Shown here: piece after piece, positions 1 to 4,580 of the stretch | Numbering within the stretch: the stretch's first letter is position 1 | Layout: every line of letters starts with the position of its first letter | Assembly (NCBI GenBank): GCA_900552995.1 | Contig: USBX01000067.1 | Span: 1-5,740 of the forward strand | Reading direction: 5' to 3' | Source: an uncultured Collinsella sp. | Lineage (GTDB): Bacteria; Actinomycetota; Coriobacteriia; Coriobacteriales; Coriobacteriaceae | Length of the DNA: 5,740 nucleotides | Program-made: the position numbers and the translations under genes | The notes under the pieces: generated by a model | Databases searched by the model: none | Seen by the model: only the letters and a program-made list of their open reading frames with translations | Told to the model about the DNA's origin: nothing

Positions 1-945
1 GGCTTCAAGAACTCCACCACTGGTGACACCCTGTGCGCCGAGGGCAAGGAGATCGTCCTCGAGAAGATCGAGTTCGCTAAGCCCGTTATCGACGTTGCCA
101 TTGAGCCCAAGACCAAGGCCGAGCAGGACAAGATGTCCCTGGCTCTGACCAAGCTCGCCGAGGAGGACCCGACCTTCCAGGTGTCCACCAACCACGAGAC
201 CGGCCAGACCATCATCGCCGGCATGGGCGAGCTGCACCTCGAGATCATCGTCGACCGTCTGCTCCGTGAGTTCAAGGTTGACGCTAACGTCGGTAAGCCC
301 CAGGTTGCCTACCGCGAGACCGCTGGTCACGACGTCGAGAAGGCTGAGGGCAAGTTCGTCCGTCAGTCCGGCGGTCGCGGTCAGTACGGCCACGCCGTCA
401 TCAAGCTCGAGAAGATGGAGGAGGGCTTCGGCTACGAGTTCGTCAACGCTATCGTCGGCGGCGTCGTGCCCAAGGAGTACATCCCGTCCATCGACAAGGG
501 CATCCAGGAGGCCCTGAACACCGGTGTTATCGCCGGCTTCCCGGTCCTCGACGTTAAGGTCACCCTGTTCGACGGTTCTTACCACGAGGTCGACTCCTCC
601 GAGGCCGCCTTCAAGATCGCCGGTTCCATGGCTATCAAGGACGCCCTCAAGAAGTCCGATCCGCAGCTGCTCGAGCCGATCATGGCTGTCGAGGTCGAGA
701 CCCCCGAGCAGTACATGGGCGACGTTATGGGCAACCTCTCCGGTCGCCGCGGCAAGATCGAGGGCATGGAGGATCGCAAGAACAGTAAGCTCATCCGTGC
801 CAAGGTGCCGCTGGGCGAGATGTTCGGTTACGCTACCGACCTTCGCTCCCAGACCCAGGGCCGTGCATCCTACACGATGCAGTTCGACTCTTATGAGCCT
901 GCGCCCAAGTCCATCGTGGACGAGGTCATGAGCAAGAACGCCTAA
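1..945 (+). CDS. fusA: Elongation factor G, C-terminal 314 residues (5' end outside window)
   Basis: EF-G is the GTPase that drives translocation of tRNA and mRNA on the ribosome and, with RRF, ribosome recycling. The reading frame is open from base 1, so the gene begins upstream; the usual length is about 690-700 residues, leaving roughly 55% missing. What is present starts at the end of domain II (GDTLC at window residues 9-13). It continues through domain III (AEQDKMSLAL, GMGELHLEI), domain IV (RQSGGRGQYG loop near nt 358-387 and GSYHEVDSSE near 574-603) and domain V (VETPEQYMGDVMG, RRGKIEGME, GEMFGYATDLRS). The histidine of the domain IV tip, which enters the decoding centre, is codon 583-585. 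The GTPase domain is not visible. Codon choice is strongly biased (CGT/CGC, GGT/GGC, AAG, GAG), as in highly expressed genes. rpsJ follows after 61 bp without an intervening tuf. Identification is certain. Confidence 0.98.
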   Translation, partial: GFKNSTTGDTLCAEGKEIVLEKIEFAKPVIDVAIEPKTKAEQDKMSLALTKLAEEDPTFQVSTNHETGQTIIAGMGELHLEIIVDRLLREFKVDANVGKPQVAYRETAGHDVEKAEGKFVRQSGGRGQYGHAVIKLEKMEEGFGYEFVNAIVGGVVPKEYIPSIDKGIQEALNTGVIAGFPVLDVKVTLFDGSYHEVDSSEAAFKIAGSMAIKDALKKSDPQLLEPIMAVEVETPEQYMGDVMGNLSGRRGKIEGMEDRKNSKLIRAKVPLGEMFGYATDLRSQTQGRASYTMQFDSYEPAPKSIVDEVMSKNA

Positions 946-970
946 GTTCGAGCTCCCTGTTACGTAATCC

Positions 971-989
971 TGCGAGAACATCTCTCGCA
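971..989 (+). other. Stem-loop in the fusA-rpsJ spacer
   Basis: A perfect 7-bp inverted repeat, TGCGAGA (971-977) and TCTCGCA (983-989), with a 5-base loop. It ends six bases before the rpsJ ribosome binding site. No T-run follows it, so it does not look like an intrinsic terminator. Possible roles are an mRNA processing or stabilising element, or a translational control structure for S10; all of these are inference. Confidence 0.5.
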
Positions 990-995
990 CTCTTT

Positions 996-1000
996 GGAGG
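996..1000 (+). promoter_or_regulatory. Ribosome binding site of rpsJ (supports the TTG start)
   Basis: GGAGG lies six bases before TTG at 1007. This spacing, together with the conserved S10 N-terminus (ATQKIRIRLK) directly after the TTG, fixes TTG as the start codon. No ATG or GTG lies in frame near it. Confidence 0.85.
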
Positions 1001-1006
1001 TTTAAG

Positions 1007-1315
1007 TTGGCTACCCAGAAGATCCGCATTCGCCTCAAGGGCTATGATCACGAGGTCGTCGATCAGTCCGCGAAGCTCATCGTTGAGACCGCTCAGAAGA
1101 CCGGCGCTCGCGTTTCCGGTCCTGTCCCCCTGCCCACCGAGCGCAACCTGTACACGGTTATCCGCTCGCCGCACGTGAACAAGGACTCCCGTGAGCAGTT
1201 CGAGATGCGCACCCACAAGCGCCTCATCGACATCCTCGACCCCACCTCGGGCACCGTTGATTCGCTTATGCGTCTCGACCTCCCCGCTGGCGTCGACATC
1301 GACATCAAGCTCTAA
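1007..1315 (+). CDS. rpsJ: 30S ribosomal protein S10
   Basis: S10 is a small-subunit head protein that also acts as NusE in transcription antitermination complexes. The 102-residue product matches the usual length of 102-103. Family motifs run throughout: IRIRLKGYDHEVVDQSA at the N-terminus, VSGPVPLPTERNLYTVIRSPHVNKDSREQFEMR in two conserved blocks in the middle, and HKRLIDI followed by a hydrophobic C-terminus ending VDIDIKL. Translation starts at TTG. The gene is cotranscribed with fusA to judge by the 61-bp spacer, and codon bias is similarly strong. In most bacteria rpsJ opens the S10 operon and is followed by rplC. Here a terminator and an oppositely oriented birA follow instead, so S10 appears to be the last gene of the str-type operon. 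Identification is certain. Confidence 0.98.
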   Translation: MATQKIRIRLKGYDHEVVDQSAKLIVETAQKTGARVSGPVPLPTERNLYTVIRSPHVNKDSREQFEMRTHKRLIDILDPTSGTVDSLMRLDLPAGVDIDIKL

Positions 1316-1334
1316 GCGATATTCCTCATAGCTT

Positions 1335-1377
1335 AAAGGGCCCCGCTGCCATTACGGTAGCGGGGCTCTTTTGTTTT
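1335..1377 (+). terminator. Intrinsic terminator after rpsJ, between convergent genes
   Basis: The core stem pairs 1340-1350 (GCCCCGCTGCC) with 1356-1366 (GGTAGCGGGGC) around a 5-base loop: 11 pairs, one of them G-T. It can be extended outward by one G-T and four Watson-Crick pairs to an AAA/TTT base. A T-rich tail, TTTTGTTTT, covers 1369-1377. It sits 24 bp after the rpsJ stop and 98 bp from the birA stop, so it closes the fusA-rpsJ transcript. On the minus strand the stem is followed only by a short T-run, so termination of birA there is possible but weaker. Confidence 0.92.
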
Positions 1378-1431
1378 GCATGATGGGTTTGGATCGCCGG
1401 GTAAGGCTGCCGAGCGGCTGGCTGTGGCGAC

Positions 1432-2208
1432 CTACTCACTCAAGGGGCGCAATGACGCCTCCTCAAAATGGAAGGATCGCAAGCCGTCTTCTGTTTCGAT
1501 GCACGCACGACCAAAGCCATCGACCGTTATAAAGATGCCTCGCGCCAGCTCGTCACCGGCAGGGGAGCGGGCGATAACGTGCTTTCCAATCCAATTGAGG
1601 TGAGCGACATATTCGCCGTGGACGGGCGCGAGCGGTCCGGTGTTTTCTTCCATGGCGTTGAGGCGTTCTGCCCAGGCATCTACAGCGTCTATAACTGCGT
1701 GATAGACCTCATCGAGGAGCATGTCGACAGCAGGAACGTTCTCGTTAAGGTCCGAGAGACCGATTGCCGGCAGGCCGCCATCGGGCACCTCTTGGGGCGC
1801 ATAGTTCACATTGACACCAATGCCGCAGACGGCGAAAGGTTTGCCTTCGTTATCGCGTGCGGCTTCGACCAGAATGCCGCCGAGCTTGCGTCCTCGCGCG
1901 ACCAGGTCGTTGGGCCATTTGAGGCCAATCTCGTTTGCAAGACCCTGTTTTTCGAGCGCCTCGAGCACCGCTAGGCCGCTGACGGCAGCAAGACCAGAGT
2001 ACTTCGCAGGATTAACGCATGGACGCAGGACAATCGAAAGCAATAGGTTGCCGGCGGTTGAATCCCACTTGTGGCCGCGTCGGCCGCGTCCTGCTGTCTG
2101 AGTCCGGGCGGCAAGTCCTGTGCCGTGCGGCGCTCCCTGTTTTCCTGCTTCGAGCAGGTCATCGTTGGTCGATCCGGTTACGTCGACTATCGTTAATTGG
2201 GCATCCAT
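1432..2208 (-). CDS. birA: Biotin--[acetyl-CoA carboxylase] ligase, short form without HTH domain
   Basis: This ligase activates biotin with ATP to biotinyl-AMP and transfers it to the lysine of the biotin carrier protein of acetyl-CoA carboxylase and similar enzymes; it is cytoplasmic. The 258-residue product carries the family signatures: GSTNDD (12-17), the biotinyl-AMP binding loop GRGRRG (40-45), KWPND (97-101), GRKLGG (106-111) with the catalytic-type Lys108, and GIGVNVN (129-135). A small C-terminal domain ends near IETEDGLRSFHFEEA. The protein starts directly with the catalytic domain, so the N-terminal winged helix of the E. coli repressor-type BirA (about 320 residues) is absent. 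It is therefore predicted to be an enzyme only. The ATG at 2208 is chosen because GGGAGG lies about ten bases upstream and ligase homology begins at once. An upstream in-frame ATG at 2289 would add 27 unrelated residues. The gene is divergent from the fab operon, whose precursor supply depends on it. Confidence 0.95.
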   Translation of the reverse strand: MDAQLTIVDVTGSTNDDLLEAGKQGAPHGTGLAARTQTAGRGRRGHKWDSTAGNLLLSIVLRPCVNPAKYSGLAAVSGLAVLEALEKQGLANEIGLKWPNDLVARGRKLGGILVEAARDNEGKPFAVCGIGVNVNYAPQEVPDGGLPAIGLSDLNENVPAVDMLLDEVYHAVIDAVDAWAERLNAMEENTGPLAPVHGEYVAHLNWIGKHVIARSPAGDELARGIFITVDGFGRACIETEDGLRSFHFEEASLRPLSE

Positions 2209-2218
2209 AGCGGCTGCT

Positions 2219-2226
2219 ACCTCCCT
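2219..2226 (-). promoter_or_regulatory. Ribosome binding site of birA
   Basis: On the minus strand AGGGAGGT (2226 down to 2219) precedes the ATG at 2208 by ten bases. It favours this start over the upstream in-frame ATG at 2289, which has no comparable site. Confidence 0.75.
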
Positions 2227-2228
2227 AA

Positions 2229-2257
2229 TGAATAAGTGAATGACGCAATGGTGTCGA
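2229..2257 (-). promoter_or_regulatory. Candidate birA promoter
   Basis: On the minus strand TCGACA (2257-2252, five of six to the -35 consensus) is followed after 17 bp by TATTCA (2234-2229, only three of six to the -10 consensus). The position upstream of the birA ribosome binding site is suitable but close, and the -10 is poor, so this is a tentative call. Confidence 0.25.
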
Positions 2258-2268
2258 TAGATAGACAC
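2251..2268. promoter_or_regulatory. Palindrome upstream of birA, possible operator
   Basis: GTGTC (2251-2255) and GACAC (2264-2268) form perfect 5-bp arms, with a further AT/AT match inside the 8-base centre, giving seven of nine symmetric pairs. It lies 43-60 bp upstream of the birA start and overlaps the candidate -35 hexamer of birA. It could bind a dimeric repressor. No regulator can be named from the sequence. Confidence 0.4.
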
Positions 2269-2300
2269 AATGTGAAGCCTTTGTCGCATTTGGACAATTT

Positions 2301-2319
2301 AATGTTAACACGTCAACAA
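2301..2319 (+). repeat. Upstream copy of a 19-bp direct repeat with internal dyad, probable operator
   Basis: AATGTTAACACGTCAACAA; it matches the copy at 2349-2367 in 18 of 19 bases. Within it, 2303-2318 has dyad symmetry of the form TGTTnACnnGTnAACA (six of seven pairs), typical of a site for a dimeric regulator. It overlaps the upstream end of the candidate fabH promoter region. The regulator is unknown. Confidence 0.6.
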
Positions 2320-2339
2320 GATGAAGAATGCGCTATCCT
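2313..2339 (+). promoter_or_regulatory. Candidate promoter of the fab operon
   Basis: TCAACA (2313-2318, four of six to -35) and TATCCT (2334-2339, four of six to -10) are separated by 15 bp, which is shorter than ideal. An alternative -10, TTTAAT (2298-2303, five of six), has no recognisable -35. With either choice, at least one copy of the 19-bp repeat overlaps or flanks the promoter. A promoter must lie in this divergent region, but its exact position is uncertain. Confidence 0.3.
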
Positions 2340-2348
2340 CTCTTGGTC

Positions 2349-2367
2349 AATGTAAACACGTCAACAA
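2349..2367 (+). repeat. Downstream copy of the 19-bp direct repeat, probable operator
   Basis: AATGTAAACACGTCAACAA; it differs from the copy at 2301-2319 by one base and is shifted by exactly 48 bp. Its inner dyad (2351-2366) keeps five of seven pairs. It ends three bases before the fabH ribosome binding site, so a bound protein would probably sit just downstream of the transcription start. Confidence 0.6.
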
Positions 2368-2370
2368 CTC

Positions 2371-2378
2371 AAAGGAGG
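2371..2378 (+). promoter_or_regulatory. Ribosome binding site of fabH
   Basis: AAAGGAGG lies six bases before the ATG at 2385. This near-perfect site decides the start against an in-frame ATG at 2328 that has no ribosome binding site. Confidence 0.9.
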
Positions 2379-2384
2379 TTAGTG

Positions 2385-3344
2385 ATGGGTTTCACGATTC
2401 TTGGAACAGGCTCGGCGCTTCCCAAGCGCAGTGTTTCCAATGACGAGCTGTCCGAGTTCCTCGATACCTCGGATGAGTGGATTTTTACCCGCACAGGCAT
2501 CAAGAGCCGTCATGTGTGCACCACCGAGTCGCTCGACGACCTTGCCGTGGCAGCGAGCGAGCAAGCGCTCCAGACGTCCGGAATCGATGCGAGCCAGCTG
2601 GATCTGATCGTCTGTTCGACGACGACGGGCGATCATCTCGTTCCTGCCGAAGCGTGCGCCATTGCTGAGCGCCTGGGTGCCACATGTCCTGCTTTCGACG
2701 TTTCGGCGGCCTGTGCCGGCTTCGTATTTGCGCTCGATGTCGCCGAGGGCTATATCACCCGCGGTCGTGCCGAGCGTGTGTTGGTCATTGCTGCCGAGCA
2801 GATGACGCGCGCGCTCGACTGGACCGACCGCGCCACCTGTGTGCTCTTTGGCGATGGGGCAGGCGCCGCGGTGATTGAGGCTGGGGGAGACAGCCCCCTT
2901 GCCGTTGAGCTTTCGACGGCGCCCGACGTCGAGACGTTGTGCGTTCCCGGTCTGGTCGGCACCTCGCCGTTTAAGGCCTCCGCAGATAGCGAGAGCGTGC
3001 TGTCCATGAATGGCCGCCGCGTGTTCAAATTCGGCGTCAACGCGATTTGCGACACGGTCCATAAGCTTGCGAGCGATGCGGGCATTTCGGTCGAGGACAT
3101 CGACCATTTTGTATTCCATCAGGCTAACGAACGAATCCTGAGTCAGGCGGTCAAGCGCCTCGGTGTGCCAGACAAGCGCGTGGTTCGAACGCTGCGCGAG
3201 ACCGGCAACATTTCGAGCGCATGCATTCCGCTTGCCCTCGACCGGCTGGCAAACGCCGGTGCACTTCACACGGGCGACACCATCGCCCTCGTTGGATTTG
3301 GCGCCGGTCTGGATATAGGTGGCTATCTACTTCGTTGGAAGTAG
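2385..3344 (+). CDS. fabH: 3-oxoacyl-ACP synthase III (KAS III)
   Basis: FabH condenses malonyl-ACP with an acyl-CoA primer and so starts each fatty-acid chain in the type II pathway; its primer preference sets straight or branched chain ends, which cannot be judged here. The 319-residue product is of normal length. The Cys-His-Asn triad is complete: Cys110 in VSAACAGF, His245 in FHQAN and Asn275 in TGNISS. Other family blocks are DEWIFTRTGI (30-39), LFGDGAGAAV (154-163) and the C-terminal GFGAGL (304-309). The residues after the catalytic Asn, ISSACIP, differ slightly from the more usual TSAASIP but leave the triad intact. An adjacent GTG at 2382 is also in frame, but the ATG at 2385 has better spacing. 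It is the first gene of the fab operon, 52 bp before acpP, and is probably controlled by the paired repeats just upstream. Confidence 0.97.
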   Translation: MGFTILGTGSALPKRSVSNDELSEFLDTSDEWIFTRTGIKSRHVCTTESLDDLAVAASEQALQTSGIDASQLDLIVCSTTTGDHLVPAEACAIAERLGATCPAFDVSAACAGFVFALDVAEGYITRGRAERVLVIAAEQMTRALDWTDRATCVLFGDGAGAAVIEAGGDSPLAVELSTAPDVETLCVPGLVGTSPFKASADSESVLSMNGRRVFKFGVNAICDTVHKLASDAGISVEDIDHFVFHQANERILSQAVKRLGVPDKRVVRTLRETGNISSACIPLALDRLANAGALHTGDTIALVGFGAGLDIGGYLLRWK

Positions 3345-3396
3345 TCGCACATAGGAAATAAAAACGCCCCTAGGGCACAAACAAAGGAGAACTACC

Positions 3397-3633
3397 ATGG
3401 CAGATCAGAAGACCTTCGAGCGCGTTTGCGATGTTATCCGCGAGACCGCCGGTCTTGACGACGTCGAGATGAAGCCCGAGTCCACGCTCGAGGAGATTGG
3501 TCTCGACAGCCTGGGCACCGTCGAGATCCTCGTCGCCGTCGAGGACGAGTTTGGCATCCAGCTCGATACCGAGGAGAACCCCAAGACGGTCGGCGAGTTC
3601 GCCGATACGGTCGAGGCGGCATTGGAGAAGTAG
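3397..3633 (+). CDS. acpP: Acyl carrier protein
   Basis: ACP carries the growing acyl chain as a thioester on a 4'-phosphopantetheine arm and passes it between the Fab enzymes. The 78-residue product has the usual size and strongly acidic composition. The attachment serine is Ser38 in GLDSLGTVEIL, at the start of helix II. The position that is Asp in the common DSLDTVEL motif is Gly here, a tolerated variation as far as can be judged. The second half (VAVEDEFGIQL, then TVGEFADTVEAAL) fits helices II-IV. An AAAGGAGA ribosome binding site at 3383-3390 lies six bases before the ATG. The stop codon is two bases before the fabK start. Codon use is biased (GAG, GTC, AAG), as expected for an abundant protein. 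Its place directly among fab genes marks it as the fatty-acid ACP rather than a polyketide or peptide carrier domain. Confidence 0.97.
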   Translation: MADQKTFERVCDVIRETAGLDDVEMKPESTLEEIGLDSLGTVEILVAVEDEFGIQLDTEENPKTVGEFADTVEAALEK

Positions 3634-3635
3634 AG

Positions 3636-4580
3636 ATGCTCAAGACTCCTCTCTGCGATCTGCTCGGCATCGAAAAGCCCGTGTTCCAGGGCGGTATGGC
3701 CTGGATCGCCGACGCCTCGCTGGCGTCCGCAGTGTCCGAGGCGGGCGGCTTAGGGATTATCGCGGCCATGAACGCCGACGCCAACTGGCTGCGCGACCAG
3801 ATTCATGAGCTGCGCGCCAGGACGGATAAGCCCTTTGGCGTCAACGTCATGCTCATGAGCCCGTTTGCCGACGAGGTCGCGCGGGTCGTGATTGACGAGC
3901 GGGTGCCGGTCGTCGTGACGGGTGCCGGCAATCCCACCAAGTACATGAAGGCGTGGAACGAGGCGGGCATCAAGGTCATCCCGGTCGTTGCCTCGGTGGC
4001 GCTGGCGCGTCTCGTGGCGCGTCGTGGAGCCACTGCCGTGGTTGCCGAGGGTACCGAATCAGGCGGCCATATTGGCGAGACCTCGACGATGGCACTGGTG
4101 CCACAGGTTGTCGATGCGGTCGATATTCCCGTGGTTGCGGCTGGCGGTATCGCCGATGGCCGCGGCGTGGCGGCCGCCTTTATGCTGGGCGCCGCCGGCG
4201 TGCAGGTGGGTACGCGCTTTCTGATCGCAGATGAGTGCACCGTATCGGAGCAGTACAAGGAGATGGTCCTGAAGGCCAACGACACCTCGACGCGTGCGAC
4301 CGGCCGCTCGACGGGACACCCGGTGCGTGCCCTCAAGAGCCCCTTCACTAACGCCTACGCCAAGAGCGAGGCGGCGGGCGTAAGCGTCGAGGAGCTCGGG
4401 GCCATGGGCACGGGCGCCCTTCGCAAGGCCGCCAAGGACGGCAATTACGAAGAGGGCTCGTTTTTGTGTGGACAGATTGCCGGCATGGTCAACGAGCGCC
4501 AAAGTGCACGTGAAATCGTTGACGACCTAGTCGATGGCGCCGAGCACGTCCTGAAGGGTGCGTGCGCATGGGTGGCGTAG
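3636..4580 (+). CDS. fabK: Enoyl-ACP reductase II (FMN-dependent, FabK type)
   Basis: FabK reduces trans-2-enoyl-ACP to acyl-ACP, the last step of each elongation cycle, using FMN and NAD(P)H. It belongs to the nitronate monooxygenase / 2-nitropropane dioxygenase-like TIM-barrel family and is unrelated to FabI. The 314-residue product shows FQGGMAWIA (17-25), the FGVN strand (67-70), GTESGGHIG (139-147) with the conserved His145, AAGGIADGRG (168-177) and GVQVGTRF (188-195). The last two are typical of flavin phosphate binding. Nitronate monooxygenases share this fold, but the length of about 314, the GTESGGHIG block and the position between acpP and fabD argue for FabK. The start is two bases after the acpP stop. 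Its ribosome binding site (GGAG, 3624-3627) lies inside the end of acpP, so translation is probably coupled. The 3' end overlaps fabD by 13 bp. Confidence 0.93.
   Translation: MLKTPLCDLLGIEKPVFQGGMAWIADASLASAVSEAGGLGIIAAMNADANWLRDQIHELRARTDKPFGVNVMLMSPFADEVARVVIDERVPVVVTGAGNPTKYMKAWNEAGIKVIPVVASVALARLVARRGATAVVAEGTESGGHIGETSTMALVPQVVDAVDIPVVAAGGIADGRGVAAAFMLGAAGVQVGTRFLIADECTVSEQYKEMVLKANDTSTRATGRSTGHPVRALKSPFTNAYAKSEAAGVSVEELGAMGTGALRKAAKDGNYEEGSFLCGQIAGMVNERQSAREIVDDLVDGAEHVLKGACAWVA
4553..4558 (+). promoter_or_regulatory. Ribosome binding site of fabD inside fabK
   Basis: GAAGGG lies nine bases before ATG 4568 but only three before the in-frame GTG at 4562. The spacing therefore favours ATG 4568 as the fabD start. 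Confidence 0.6.

Noticed and set aside
266..931. Open frames of 83 and 135 codons in another frame inside fusA
   Set aside because: They are composed almost only of Ser, Arg, Pro and Thr, as expected for an out-of-frame reading of GC-rich codons, and fusA fully explains the region.
133..945. fusA starting at the ATG at 133
   Set aside because: The frame is open to base 1 and the upstream codons encode conserved EF-G sequence (GDTLC and the start of domain III), so this ATG is internal.
1378..1431. Possible small gene or RNA between the terminator and birA
   Set aside because: The 54 bp show no ribosome binding site with a frame, no stable stem and no promoter; it reads as plain spacer between convergent genes.
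1468..2101. Plus-strand open frames opposite birA (168 and 96 codons)
   Set aside because: They show no known family motif or good ribosome binding site, while birA on the minus strand carries all ligase motifs without interruption.
2209..2289. Upstream ATG at 2289 extending birA by 27 residues
   Set aside because: The extra residues are not a helix-turn-helix and resemble translated intergenic DNA; the AGGGAGGT site before 2208 fits the shorter form.
2301..2367. Two repeats with a 29-bp gap as a minimal CRISPR-like array
   Set aside because: There are only two copies of 19 bp, no third unit and no cas genes, and the repeats lie in a promoter region with dyad symmetry typical of operators.
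2328..2384. Upstream ATG at 2328 extending fabH by 19 residues
   Set aside because: No ribosome binding site precedes it, the added residues do not resemble FabH, and the frame runs through one of the operator-like repeats. The ATG at 2385 has a near-perfect site.
2379..3269. 296-codon open frame on the minus strand opposite fabH
   Set aside because: It mirrors fabH codons in a GC-rich genome, has no recognisable protein family, and fabH has an intact catalytic triad and ribosome binding site. The same applies to the minus-strand open frames at 3803-4348, 4059-4502 and 4445-4987.
3366..3376. GCCC-3-GGGC hairpin before acpP as a terminator
   Set aside because: The stem is only four pairs and no T-run follows on the plus strand, so it would not stop transcription into acpP.
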